DNA from: Embiotoca jacksoni
Taxonomy: Eukaryota > Chordata > Actinopteri > Embiotocidae
DNA length: 64,000 bases
Reading direction: 5' to 3'
Assembly (NCBI GenBank): GCA_022577435.1
Contig: JAKOON010000041.1
Span: forward strand, 445,001-509,000
The notes below the pieces were generated by a model. It did not search any database. It saw only the letters and a program-made list of their open reading frames with translations, and was not told where the DNA came from. A program made the position numbers and the translations under genes. The number at the start of each line of letters is the position of its first letter. Position 1 is the stretch's first letter. Below are positions 13,317 to 25,039 of the stretch, piece after piece.

Positions 13317-14957
13317 ATGACGGCTAAAACTCTGGAGAAAGTGCCGTTGAATCTCGGGGGGTTCGTGCATCCCGCAGCAGAGAGCGTGTACTCGGTGGAC
13401 GACATCGCCTCCGGCATGCCGACCTCCGTGGCTATCTTCCCCAACACCGATTTAGGAGCGCATTACGACCAGCTTAATGTGGCATCAGGTAAGATGACAG
13501 TCTGAGATACTTATTCATGTTTGAAAAGTTTTCTATATCCATCCAGAAAATAATTTCCCATGCGCCTGTAGAAGAGAATAAACAGGATAATTACATGTTT
13601 TGCTTTGAATTATCAGTTACAAAGATTAAAACCTATGTTGAAATTTTACGCATAACGTAGTTAGAACAGTCTATGCATAATGGCGCTGAGATGCACCAGC
13701 TTTCTCTCACTTAAAGCACACTTTTTATGTCTAGTGTAAACAGTTTAATGGATCGTATTTTCTGATTTGTTCTCCTCTGCAGATGGCCTGATGGGCGCAG
13801 ACATGAACGCAGAGAAACGCTCTCTGGATCTCTCCTCGTATTCCAGCGGCTTCACTCAACCAGCATCCCACCGCAACCAGACTTTCACCTACATGGGAAA
13901 GTTTTCCATTGACTCCCAGTATCCAGGTAACTGGAACCCCGAGGGAGTGATCAACATCGTCTCGGGCATCTTTAACATGGCCCAACCGCCGCCTCCTCCT
14001 CCCCCTCCCTCCTCCTCGGCGTCCTCCTCCCCGGCCTCTACAGGGTCTCCCAATCACTTCTCCAGCGGAAATTTGAGTTGCACCATGGCGGCTCAGAGCC
14101 AGGCGGAGATAGACCACCACCACCGTCTATATTCACCCCCGCCTCCGTACTCCTCCTCCGGCTGCGGGGAGGTGTACCAGGACCCCTCGGCTTTTTTGTC
14201 CACCTCCACCTGCCCCATCGCCTCCTACCCTCCACCCTCATACTCTTCACCTAAGCAGCCCGGTGGCTCAGACGCACCGGGGATTTTCCCCATCATTCCC
14301 GACTACTCTGGCTTCTTCCAGCCGGCGTGCCAGCGGGACATGCACACGGCAGGTATCCAAGATCGCAAACCTTTCGGCTCGTGTCCGCTCGATACATTCC
14401 GTGTGCCACCACCCCTGACCCCGCTGAACACTATCAGAAACTTTACACTGGGCGGTCCGGGTGGTGGTGGCCCTGAGGGAGGGCCGCCCAGGATCCCCTC
14501 TGCGTACAGCCCACAGAACCTGCCCCTGAGGCCGATCCTGCGGCCCAGAAAGTACCCAAACAGACCGAGCAAGACGCCCATCCACGAGCGGCCGTACCCC
14601 TGTCCGGCGGAGGGCTGCGACCGCCGGTTCTCGCGCTCAGACGAACTGACCAGACACATCCGCATCCACACTGGACACAAACCGTTCCAGTGCCGCATCT
14701 GCATGCGCAACTTCAGTCGCAGCGACCATCTGACCACACACATCCGCACGCACACGGGGGAGAAGCCCTTCGCCTGCGATTTCTGCGGCCGCAAGTTCGC
14801 TCGGAGTGACGAGAGGAAGAGACACACTAAAATTCACCTGAGGCAGAAGGAGAGGAAGTCTTCCACTGTTTCCTCCTCGTCCTCCTCATCGTCCAGCAGC
14901 TCCGGGATGGAGCGGTCATCAGGCGGCCTCAGCGTAACCAACGGGATCTGTTCATAG
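13317..14957 (+). CDS. egr2: Early growth response 2 (Krox20) zinc-finger transcription factor, two exons
   Basis: Exon 1 codes 13317-13488 and exon 2 codes 13783-14957, giving 448 aa. The 294-bp intron starts GTAAG and ends CTGCAG; a split codon makes Asp58. The N-terminus (MTAKTLEKVP) and the block NQTFTYMGKFSID are typical of EGR2. Residues 258-280 (CPLDTFRVPPPLTPLNTIRN) are the R1 region that binds NAB corepressors; Ile275 matches human Ile268. Three C2H2 fingers fill about 329-409 (C331/C336/H349/H353, C361/C364/H377/H381, C389/C392/H405/H409), with finger helices carrying RSDELTR, RSDHLTT and RSDERKR, which read GC-rich EGR sites. Pro/Ser runs lie at about 70-90, and the tail ends in a Ser run. 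The family is nuclear and acts in hindbrain patterning and myelination (established knowledge). The protein is slightly shorter than mammalian EGR2 because alanine and C-terminal stretches are missing. The a/b paralogue is unresolved. Confidence 0.97.
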
Positions 14958-15208
14958 ATCACCATGGCAGCGTGACGCACACTAACCCCCAAAAAGAAAA
15001 GGATGATCAGATAGTTATTCTGAAACTGTTGGGAACTGAACATAGCAGCATAATCCCCATAATGGGAATAAACAAGAATTTGTGTCCAGTCGTGCGCAAT
15101 TAAGCACATGCACCAATTCCTGCTGCAGATCTGACAGAAAAATGCACTTTGCCTGCACAGTCTACTGAACATAGAAGTAAATATAGCCATCAATTCATAC
15201 GAATTTAC

Positions 15209-15239
<31 letters not shown>

Positions 15240-15640
15240 AAATATCGTCAACACTTACTGAGCGCGCAGCCTGCGTGTGTAATGTGAAATAACTGCAATA
15301 ACGTTTCAAAGAAATATAACAATCTTAAGTTATTTAATTGACAAAGAATTCATATTAACATGTTTGTTGATAACTGTGTTTCCCCTTTAGTGCCTTGGTT
15401 TGTGTCAATTTGTACACTGACTGATTCAAGGACGCTTCTAATGCAATGTATATTTGTCATTTAATATGTAAAGTTGGAAGACATTCTATTTTTGTACTCA
15501 TTTCGTCTGGTGTAACTCCAAATGTTCAGCGTTGTGGCTTGTTGACGTGTAAATATGTTGAACTCATACTGACTTGACATTTTGTTGTGACGTGTGTTTT
15601 GAGACTTTATTAAATATATGAGGATGATAAACACAGCCTG
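14958..15640 (+). terminator. egr2: egr2 3' UTR with poly(A) signal
   Basis: After the TAG stop the sequence is AT-rich. It contains a 25-base T run (15215-15239), ATTTA pentamers as in unstable immediate-early mRNAs, and a Pumilio-type TGTAAATA at 15548-15555. The best poly(A) signal is ATTAAA at 15609-15614, followed by a GT-rich stretch, so cleavage is expected at about 15630-15640. The exact site is inferred. Confidence 0.6.
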
Positions 15641-15958
15641 CATCATGGATTGGTTTATTACTCAGAACGAAAGTGCAATACAGGCCAAGGTGCGTTCACG
15701 GACACCATGAATGCCTGGGTTGCAATCGGCCAATGATATCCTTTAATTTGCATTTATATAAAAGACATGTTGATATTGGAAAATGTATTAGGTAAATTCC
15801 ATGTTGCGTCACCAAAGACATCTATGAGTCAGAATTTGTACCCACTCATTTTTTTAAGTCGTCACATCAGGTTCAAGCGAGCCAAGAAAGCCAGTCCGCG
15901 CTTTGTCACAGCGCAGGTGGAAAATGCAGACTGTCAAGCGCATCTCTAGGCAAAATAT

Positions 15959-16318
15959 TGTAACGGCCTGGGTGACATGTTAGATTAACTGTTCAAAGTG
16001 TTAGTGTTCATTCTTGTTATTGCTGTATTTGGATAAATTGTGAGACCTGTCAGTCATCCCTGTACCTATGACAGTGAACAGTGTGGGACAGCCGCCTGTG
16101 ATTGGCCAGGAAACAAGGGGGGGATGGGAGGGGGGGTCCTGTTTCTCCTCGCTGCTTGTTAGAGGGAGTTCACGTGTGTGCGAGCGAGACATGCTACCGG
16201 TAAGAATTAGCCGTTGTGTTGGCGTTGGCTCCGGCCCACAGTAGCCTGTATATGGGTCCGAATAAAGTTCCAGGAAACCGGGTACCGTCTGGCGGCTTCC
16301 TTAAGTAGGGAAGCTACA
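15959..16318 (+). mobile_element. Solo LTR of an LTR retrotransposon
   Basis: The element starts TGTAACGG and ends GCTACA, so it has TGTA/TACA inverted ends. It is flanked by identical ATAT target duplications (15955-15958 and 16319-16322). It holds an inverted CCAAT box (ATTGG, 16101-16105) and an AATAAA at 16261-16266. No primer-binding site or internal region follows, so it is a solo LTR, probably Ty3/gypsy-like given the 4-bp duplication. It lies about 320 bp beyond the egr2 poly(A) site. Confidence 0.75.
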
Positions 16319-16349
16319 ATATGTTACAGAAACCAACTATTAACCTCGT

Positions 16350-16760
16350 GATGAGTCAAGATGCCTTTGGCTTTCTCTGACTTTATATTCTGAGAAATAT
16401 AGATTCCACTTCGTTTGGCTTTCATATACAATATCACTCTAACAGAGACTGATTGAGGCACTAAAGTCTTACGAAGATAAGACAGTGTCAGTACTTGCTT
16501 CTTTTTTCTCCTGAGTCCGTTTGACACCGCTGTTGCAGCTGAAAAATGTCATAAGAATACGTCAAAGTAACATTAATTAATCAATCAATGGTATGTACTG
16601 TAATTGTATTCAGATCCACTCGTGCACTAATGATTGAGCAGTGATATTAAAAACCTTTTAATTTACACATTCACACAGTTGTCGTTTTTTGCCAGCCGTC
16701 TTTCCTGCATTTGACATCTGCAGTTGTGTTACTTATATTTTGGATTTCAGAACCCTTCAG
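16350..16760 (+). repeat. Diverged dispersed repeat related to 51.88-52.31 kb
   Basis: Shares ordered phrases with 51880-52310: ATATAGATTCCA, ACAGAGACTGA, GAAGCACTAA/GAGGCACTAA, TTTGACACC, CATAAGAATAC/CATGAGAATAC and TTTTTGCCAGC. Similarity runs about 400 bp with gaps. The family is unknown to me. Confidence 0.55.
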
Positions 16761-16884
16761 ATTTTCACATTTTTCTGCATAGATATGACCTAAAAAATCA
16801 GAAGTCCTAAAAGTAGATCAAGAGAACCCAGTTAAATAACTATTAGTTTGTATTATATTGAGACCAAACTATTATAGGCTACTT

Positions 16885-17868
16885 TATTGATTGAGGAAAA
16901 TTATCCAATATTACATACCAGTATCTATGAGTGGCCAAAGTATATGAACCTCAAAGGATTAGCAGTTCATTTGAAGGTGGAATTAGAGTCAGGTGTTTTC
17001 AGTCATTGTAATGACGAGCAGGTGCGAGTGGGCGTCCTGTTTTATTTAATGAAGAGGGATCCATCCAAGTCTGATCCTCATGACACAAAGTTTGTGTAAG
17101 TGTGTTATGGCAGGAACAAAATAAATTTCTAAAGAGCTTAGAAAAAGAGTTTATAATGCTGTTCAGGCAAAATCATCTCTGAACGGTTAGGACTCCTCTA
17201 GTCGGACAGACTGTGTACAAATGGAAGAAATTGAAGACCATTGTTACCTTCCCCAGGAATGGTCAACCAACAACAGTCACTCCCATGTAAAGGAAGAGTA
17301 ATTTCTGAGTGACTGAAGGATTTTCTCACACTGGATAATGTTAATATTCATCTGGAGAACACTGAACAACAATAACATGTATGGCAGGGTTACAAGAAGT
17401 GTGTCACAGCTTTCCAAAAGAACATCGCTGCTCAACTGCAGTTTACCGAAAATCACATGCAAGTCGGAAGACTTTTGGAAAAATGTTTTAGGGATGGATG
17501 AGACAAGAATGAACACTTTCTGGTTTAAATGAGAAGTTATCTTTGGGAAAAGGAAATCACTGCATTCCATCATAAGAACCGTATCCCATCTGTGAAACAT
17601 GGTGGTGGTAGTATAATGGTTTGGACCTGTTTTCATCTATGTGGGCCGGGATGGCTTGCCATCAATGATGGAACAATACATTCTGAGTTATACCAATGAT
17701 TTTTTTAAAGGAGAATATTGGACATTTGTCCATGAACTGAATCTCAAGAGAAAGTGCATCAGGCAGCAGAACAACAACCATAAACACACAAGTCGATCAA
17801 CCAAAGAAGAATGAAAAGAAAAATAAAGTTAATGTTTTGGAATGGCCAAGTCAAAGTTCTGACCTTAA
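16885..17868 (+). mobile_element. Tc1-like DNA transposon relic
   Basis: The + strand carries recognisable Tc1 transposase DNA: CATGGTGGTGGTAGTATAAT (17600-17619), a WPSQSSDLNSI-like block near 17840-17870, and the preceding CTGGGCC-type segment. Frameshifts and stops break the frame throughout. The 3' end is interrupted by the repeat starting at about 17870; no right terminal repeat is seen. Confidence 0.75.
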
Positions 17869-17869
17869 T

Positions 17870-18247
17870 TCAATTCAATTCATCCATTATCTATACCTGC
17901 TTTATCCTGAACAGGGTCATGGGGGGGCTGGAGCCTATCCCAGCTCACTTAGGGCAAAGGCAGGGTTCACCCTGGACAGATCACCAGTCCATCCCAGGGC
18001 CACATAGAGACAGACGGAAACAAAGACCATTCACGCTCTCATTCACACCTAAGGGCAATTTCTAGAACCACCAATTAACTGGAAGTGCATGTTTTTGGAT
18101 GGTGGGAGGAAGCTGGAGAACCTGGAGAGAACCCACGCAAGCTCAGGGAGGACATGCAAACTCCGCACAGAAAGGCCCAGGCCAGGATTTGAACCCCGAA
18201 CCTTTTTGCTGTGAGGTGAAAATGTAACCACTGCACCACTGTGCTGC
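17870..18247 (-). repeat. Abundant teleost dispersed repeat
   Basis: Contains the phrases ATCCATTATCTATACCTGC, GGAGCCTATCCCAGCTCA, CATGTTTTTGGATGGTGGGA and AACCACTGCACCACTGTG, all typical of one very common fish repeat. The minus strand reads CAGTGGTGCAGTGGTTACA. A shorter relative is at 54036-54110. Confidence 0.65.
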
Positions 18248-18248
18248 C

Positions 18249-18565
18249 TCAATTCAATTCAATTCAATTTTATTTTATTTTATTTATATAGTACCAAATC
18301 ACAACACAGGTTATTTCATGGCACACTGAAGTCCTTACAGCAGAACTTTACAGCATCATACAGAGAAACCCAACAATTCAGCAATTCCCACATAAGCTAG
18401 GAGGGAAAAGGACAGCATAGACATACGAAACATGAAATGTTGGTGGGGCCAACAATCACAGAGCGAGACATGCAGCTTCATGACGGGACATCTGCAAAAG
18501 AAAGAACAGAAACTACGCGAGCGAAGGAACTGAATGGAGACAACAGACAATAAGCAAATACTATG
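18249..18565 (-). mobile_element. LINE 3'-end fragment (AATTC-tailed family)
   Basis: Begins with four AATTC units, then TTTATTTATATAGTACCAAA and ACAACACAGGTTATTTCATG. The same order recurs at 37015-38300 and 58083-58200. The AATTC end is the expected 3' tail of a minus-strand LINE copy (inference, supported by the related element at 30.85-32.15 kb). Confidence 0.6.
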
Positions 18566-19591
18566 TGTGGCATAAGGGAGTGTTTATCCCTCTCTGGGCC
18601 TTCGTGTCATCCCTTAATTACAAGGCCATCACTAGCCAATCACGATGGGCGGGCATCATATAAATGCAGAGAGGATTCCCTTAGCTCCACCTGACGTCAA
18701 ACGTGTGCCCTACTTCCGGTCTGCCTGACTTCCGCCGCTGTTACAGGTATGCGAGTGCTGCCATTGTTTTAGTCAGTCGTGCGTTTCTGGTGTTACATTT
18801 TCTGGTTGTGATTTTTGTAGACGATCTCTTAGGCTCCCCTCATCCTGCACAGGTGACTCACCTGCGGGTCAGTGTCAGTCGGTCTCGATTACTCCTGATT
18901 TTATTTTATTATGGTGTCACGTCTTGTTTACAGAGCTGCCGGTAGTAGTGCTACATGCCCTCCTCTCCTCGGACAAACGTTCCCTGATCGGTAGGTGATT
19001 GTATGGTGCTAGTTCATACATTTTAGTGTTAATTATTATTATTATTATTTTATTAATTTGATGTTCATCCTGTGTCACGCGGAACTTTGTCAGAAAGTGG
19101 CTACAGCTCACCTCCTCACGTTTAAGGACGCTGCTGTTTTGCCTACCGGGTGTTTTCCCTACCGGGCTTCGCCGTACCCTGCGCAGCAGCTTTTGTCTAC
19201 AGTGCCTGATGCTGCTCAACTACCGGGCTTCGCTTGCTCTGGTCAGCACTGCGCCCCTGCTTAGTGTCGTTTCATTTCAGCATCACACTGTTGTTTAATT
19301 ACATTGTGTCCCTTCTGGATGATCAGCTAACTTGAGTTATTTTGTTTGTTTGGTTTTCTATTTCGTTAATTTTCTTTCTGCTCTCTGTCTCTGTAGGAGC
19401 TGCAGGGCCTAAGGTGGTGGGGTTGGTGCCTCCTGGTGTTGGTGTCTCCTGTGCTGTGTGGTTTGGTGCACCCCTGGCTCTGAACCCTCACGTGTGCTTG
19501 CGTGTGTGATTTTTGTGCCCAAGCGTGATCGGGGTGCCTCCTCTTTTTGGGGTTTTCACCTCTAGTGGTCCGCCCCTAGGCGCCTCTAGGT
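18566..19591 (+). other. Promoter-like and exon-like stretch, function unknown
   Basis: Within 85 bp lie a CCAAT box (18636-18640), a GC box (GGGCGGGC, 18648-18655), TATAAA (18659-18664), a perfect CRE TGACGTCA (18692-18699) and an ETS-like CTTCCGG (18713-18719). Downstream are splice-like sites: donor CAG|GTATGC at 18746/18747, acceptor TTTACAG ending at 18933, donor GTAGGT at 18991, acceptor CTGTAG ending at 19396. No protein frame is apparent. It could be a non-coding transcript or the regulatory part of an unrecognised retroelement. Confidence 0.35.
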
Positions 19592-19745
19592 GTCAAGGAT
19601 GATGTGGTTCTATAAGATCTCTGTCAGGATGATGTGGTTCTATAAGATCGGTCAGGATGATGTGGTTCTATAAGATCTCTGTCAGGATGATGTGGTTCTA
19701 TAAGATCTCTGTCAGGATGATGTGGTTCTATGAGATCTGTCAGAC
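19592..19745 (+). repeat. 30-bp tandem repeat, five copies
   Basis: The unit GTCAGGATGATGTGGTTCTA plus TAAGATCTCT repeats at about 19592, 19623, 19651, 19681 and 19711, with a degenerate sixth start at 19739. Spacing is 28-31 bp. Confidence 0.9.
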
Positions 19746-22278
19746 TGATGTGCAGGATGGGGTCACCCTGAAAGCCACTCATGATTGTGTGTTATATTGG
19801 ATAAATTTCCTCACTAAATCAAAGCATCATATTTTGTTGTCATTTATTTAATTGGGTCATCTTTGTCTACATTTCAGATTTGTGTAAGAATGTTTTATTT
19901 AATATTTATGCAGATATATATATACATTGTAGGAAATTCTTTAAGGTTTGCCCTCAGAGGGTAAGATACACGGACACGCAGAGGTTTCTGGGAAGTAAAA
20001 TGCCTATATGGTTCTGTATAAGTGCCTCTGAGTGACACTTACTAAACATTGTTTATTCATTAATTTTCTTTTAACCCTCTGAGGTGTTATGAACAACCGA
20101 AAAAGTATTTATCTGATAGATTTATTTTTTAGCTGAGGCTTTAGGTTTGAAGGAACCAAACCAAAATGATCTTGAGATACATGTTGTATGCAACTTGAAG
20201 GTTAATCAATATCTGATAGTGTCATTATTATCAGATGTCCTTTGATTGAGTGGTGCAGCCTGTGGATGATGAGTCAAAGTGTGAAATTGTGTGTTGCGAA
20301 AGCTCTGAGCAAAATGTAATATTTTAGTAAATATAGCACTGACAGGAAACGTCAATTACAACATCCACAGTGAAAATAAAATATCTTCGGAGTTGTAGTT
20401 TTCTTACAGAAGTAACCTTTGATTCAAAAGGCAAACAAGCACATTTCTCAAAGCTCCAGACTTCAGCTTTAAGAAGTTACATCTTGATTCTTCTGCCGCC
20501 AACTTGACCACAAAAACAAATGAGCAGTCCTGCAGAGAATCATGGACTTCACAAAGACCAGCTCTGTTATTGCGCCACCCCCACCCCCCGCACCCCCACC
20601 AACCAGTGACACTTAGACTTTGTCAGTTTTCATGGTTCCTGATGGTCCTTGAACACAGCTGCACCTGCACTTCCCTTACTGCCCTGTTCAGTTGGAGGTT
20701 TGGTGTTGTGCCTGATGATGAATCCTGGAAGATTTCAGTGTAACAACTGTTACAGTTGTTGTTACAACTTAGTGTAAAACTGTAAAATATCATTTCACTT
20801 TCAGCTTAAAATTGTTTCTTAACATTTAAAACTTTGACAAAAAGTAACTTTCACTCCTCATTCTGTGTCTTGATTAGACATCCCTTGTTGTTTTACCCAT
20901 AGATTACTACATTTAGATACTTTCATTTATTTTCTGAGGTGGCTGCTTGATATTGCAATTCTATTTAAGCTTAATTAAACTGGACTGGTGAGTAATATTT
21001 CATCTTGTTTATTTGCTACCAATGTGTTAGTTTATTCATCTCCTTAAGTAGTTATTTGAACTTCAACAAGTCGCTTTAAGATGACTAATGAGGTCCATTG
21101 TGTCTGTAAAGAATCACTTGAACTTGGAGTTGCAGCTTAGCACAAAGACAACAAGTGAGGCTGCTGCTGGTGACTGGGTGTCATTCTGAGTGTACAGTGA
21201 GTAAAATCCAATACTTCATTATGATTATTATCATGAAATATCACGGTAAGAAATGCAGGACTTTCCTTCAAGACACACAGCAGTGGGGGTGCCATTCACT
21301 CAGTGTCCTTTAGGAGGCACACTTCCATGGTATTGCCACGAGTTTTTTAGTCATACAAATTTACTTGCATATAGACCAACAAAGGAGTCCATTTATTTGT
21401 TGTTGAGTTTAAAAAAATATATTATTGATTTGGTTGTAATAAACAAAGTCTAGAAGGTCCTGCATATCTTATTAACACTTCATGTAAATGAAGTAAGTTT
21501 TAAGGTTTTAACTCTCAAAAAATGATTTTGATTTACATATTCTGAACTAACTTGAAAAAAAATAAACACAAACTTAACACATTATACATTAAGTTAATAA
21601 ATATAAGATGTGTTGTTTTCACTAAATCCCTGTGATGTTTTACAGTGATTGTTGGACTCGGAGCAGTGAACAGTTATATAAAGGGAAAATATGTCACATA
21701 TCTGACATCTCTACTAACGGCTGCCAACAAATGCCTTTTCTTGTTCAAGCCACACCACAAATATCCCCCACACTGATATACTGGTCCGATAGACTTTACA
21801 CTGGAAATTGAGGATAATTGCTTATAATATGAGGCACAGCCACTGACCTGACGGGCAGGGTCACTGTTACCTCAGAGACAAGTCTTCTCACCCTCTAAAG
21901 CATGAGTATGTGTGAACAAGCATACGACATATTAACATTATATTGAAATATGTTTTACATAAACAAAGACTTTAGAAATGACCCAGTGTGGCAAGCAACA
22001 AAAGAATCCAGAGAGCTGTAGTCAATAACATGAAGCATATATATATAGCATATATAGTTATAAGAAGGCTTTCCACCAGTGTAAAAAGAAAATGATTCCA
22101 GCAGATATTCATACGAACATTTAACTTTACAAAAATTTAAGTGAGAATCACAACCAAATAATTAGGTCCTACCACAAATCCTGTATTGTACTGGAGTGTG
22201 GGAGAAGGGTTGGCCTGTCTGGACAATGACCTCTCTTCTCTTCTCTTAAAAAAAACAACAACCTCCGTCTGGATCAGG
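19746..22278. other. Intergenic, nothing recognised
   Basis: AT-rich. A short TA-rich stretch is at 22040-22060. No coding potential or firm repeat identity. Confidence 0.45.
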
Positions 22279-22833
22279 CTGTTTATGGGTCATAATGTGG
22301 AAGAGAATCCGCTCTCCGTCTGTTTTCATGGACAGTTTTAATGGTTTTATTGTACTTTGTGCCTATTTAATTTAGTATTTTCTCAGGTCTTAAACAGAAC
22401 ATATCAAGTAGGCTACTGGGCTTGGGCTTGTCCTTGACCCGAGAAACACACTCGAGGGGAAAACCTTTTCTGAATGACTGGTTCTCGTTGGGTTAGATGT
22501 GATGTTAAGTAGCTGGAGAAGCTATTATCTGGACATAAGTCATATTCTAAGAAGATCTCACTACTGTGAGCCCTGAGACAAAGGGACAGCCATGGATGAC
22601 ATCATGGGATTTAGGGGAATCTATCGGAATATAATATCCATAATCTTGTTTCCGTTAGTGTATAATCACCTGAACATGTGAATCCAGTTTTCATTACCTT
22701 GGAATGAGTCTTACATAGAGAGCAGGTTTGAGCTCAAACCAAGTACAGGCTTCAGTGAGGCCACTTTAAATTCTCTTACATTTTTGGAGGGGGGTGGTGG
22801 TGGTGGTGGTGGTGGGTTATGACCCATAAACAG
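22279..22833. repeat. Interval bounded by 17-bp perfect inverted repeats, with a MITE fragment inside
   Basis: CTGTTTATGGGTCATAA (22279-22295) is repeated inverted at 22817-22833. Inside, 22610-22740 (GTTAGTGTATAATCACCTGA, CATTACCTTGGAATGAG) resembles the MITE family found in the ado intron. A (GGT)n run is at about 22793-22815. Whether the 17-mers are transposon ends is unknown. Confidence 0.45.
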
Positions 22834-24050
22834 TCTTGGTCAGAAACAAGTTCAATAAATGAGGATTGAGGAACAATTTAGATGAAATTAGATTCATAGA
22901 TAGCCAGTGAGTTACACAGATAGATGTGTGTCTTAAGTCACATTCAGACTATATATCTGAAATACAAACATTTGTTCCCTTCTTGAGGTCAATGCGAGGT
23001 CAATGTGATGGTGGCGAGTTTGTAAAGATTTAGTCATGTCATCAACAAGTCAAAACAATCCATTAACAGCAGATGTGATAGTTATGATGGTTTTACGCAC
23101 ACAATAAACACACGGGTGGCTTCTGTCCAACGACATAGTGGTACTTAGTGAAAAATAAACATATTTGTACGGCATGTACATCTTGTATTTGTATAAAGCT
23201 GCATTCACTGCAACAGCTGCAGTTTGATTATAGAAATACTCCCGAGTGGGTCTATGCCTCCGTTAAACACTTAAGTTGAAGTTTGCATATAAACTCGTAT
23301 AGATGTTGCTGCCAAGAAGCTATAAACTCCAAAATGTGGATGATGGACGGTCAACCCAAAAAACATAATGGCTTCGGCTATCGCTGGCGCGTTGGCATAA
23401 ACGTGGTGGTACCTCCCTTTCTGCTATGCAGCCAAGATGGCGATTGTTTAGGAGAAGTGTTCAGTGTTCCAAACTTAATTTAATAAACCAGGATGAGCAC
23501 ACCATCCAGGTACTTATAGTGCACTGAATGTTTCCAGACTTGACACATGTAATTGCACTTATGCCCCCCAAATGGTAAATGTAAGTACGCAAGTTCGAGA
23601 TTCAAGACAGCAATAAATTCATGCAGTGCAAATGAGAGCTGGCGGTGAAACCACCAAGCTGCCGGTAAGGGAATCCATGGAGCCAAAGGCTCTTTGCAGC
23701 TGGCCTGTAGCGGCCCCATGCTGGTATTGGACTTCACTTTTTGGGCCCAGAAGTTACATCATTTTTTTTGTACAGTTCATTACATTAATTTTTAAAGATA
23801 AACTCTGGAGTTGTTTGGTAAAAATTGACTGATTGCCTTCTGTAGTTTTGAGCTATGACTTGTTTAGTTTGTATATGTACGCTTGTATTATGTGTACAGT
23901 GTCTTTTGGACGCCAAAATCAAATAATGATTTCATCCAAGAGTTTCTGATTGAAAGTATGATGACAGTTTCATTCTCTGGGATTTTTATGTTCATGTCTC
24001 TTGTGTTATACATTTTTCAGTTTGATGTTCCCTGCTTTATTTTGAAAGTA
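22834..24050. other. Intergenic; diverged repeat at 23390-23560
   Basis: 23390-23560 shares CAGCCAAGATGGCGA / GTAGCCAAGATAGCAA, CAGTGTT and ACTTGACA order with 56210-56370, so both are parts of one dispersed family. Confidence 0.45.
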
Positions 24051-24445
24051 TCTGTTCCTGTCCTCTCGTTTTTATGGTCCCTTGTGTTTGTATTTGGCAT
24101 TCCCTTGTGTTCTCCCACCAGAGGTCTCCAGTCTGTTTCTCCATCATCAGTCACCTGCCTGCCACACCCACCTCACCTGCTTTCAGTTCCCTAATCGGAC
24201 CCAGCTGCAGCCACTAACCCTTCATCCCAGCCAGTATATATTCTCCCAGACTCCATTCCCTGATTGTCAGTCGGTTGTGTTCTGTGGGTTCCCTGGTTTA
24301 CCTGATCCTGTCTGTGGACATTCCTCTGAAGTTCATTTGTATGTTATTGTTATTGTTGTTGAAGCTTTTATTTTATTTTTAGATCAGCTGTGCCGTTCGT
24401 TGTTTTTCCTGAATCTGTCCCAGGTTTTTTTTTTTTATGTTTGAT
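24051..24445 (+). repeat. Retroelement-like module with TATA box
   Basis: Pyrimidine-rich sequence with TATATA at about 24235, followed by TTCCCTGATTGTCAGTCGG and a (GTT)n stretch. Composition and order resemble 36590-36960. No termini were found, so identity is uncertain. Confidence 0.3.
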
Positions 24446-25039
24446 AAACCCCATCATTAGAATATGATTAAAAACTCTGTGATTAATTTCCAGATACACT
24501 ACTGTCAAGGTTGTATCATGAACCAGCCATGTCTGGAGTTTGGCAGGCATTTCCATGTTGGTTAGTTTAGGCATGAGGAGTAAGAGGAAGAAGATCACAA
24601 TCATAGCATCGAGTTTCAGTAGTTTGGTAGAATTCACACTGTTAATGTTTTTTTTTTCTACAGCTAAGTTAGATTGTATGAAACAAGCAGCTCTGTTTTA
24701 GCAAGAAAATAGCCACAGCTTAACTGTACAGGCCCATCTAAGCCATTTGGAATATTTAGTCTGGTTTGTGTTGCCATTAGCTGCATAAGGGTTAATTTGA
24801 AGTTCTCAAACAAGGTCAGTCCACCTGGTCTGTTGGCTACTAAATATTGCTTCAGTGGTGGATAACTAGATCACCAACTATGATCAGCAAACTAAACATA
24901 TTACCACTGTCAGGAAGGTCGTACAGAGATGTATGGTTATATGGTTATAAGCTAAGACTGGACCGACTGTCGTGCCGTCCTGATTGACGGGCTCGCCAAG
25001 TATGATAAAGGACGAGCATTATTCGTTAGCATCCTCATC
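24446..25039. other. Intergenic between egr2 and ado, nothing recognised
   Basis: AT-rich sequence without recognisable features. Confidence 0.45.

Noticed and set aside
14303..14827. 174-codon minus frame opposite egr2
   Set aside because: It is a shadow of the GC-rich zinc-finger exon; the + strand frame explains the sequence.
19657..19851. Repeated peptide MMWFYKISVR
   Set aside because: Translation of the 30-bp tandem repeat; no evidence for a gene.
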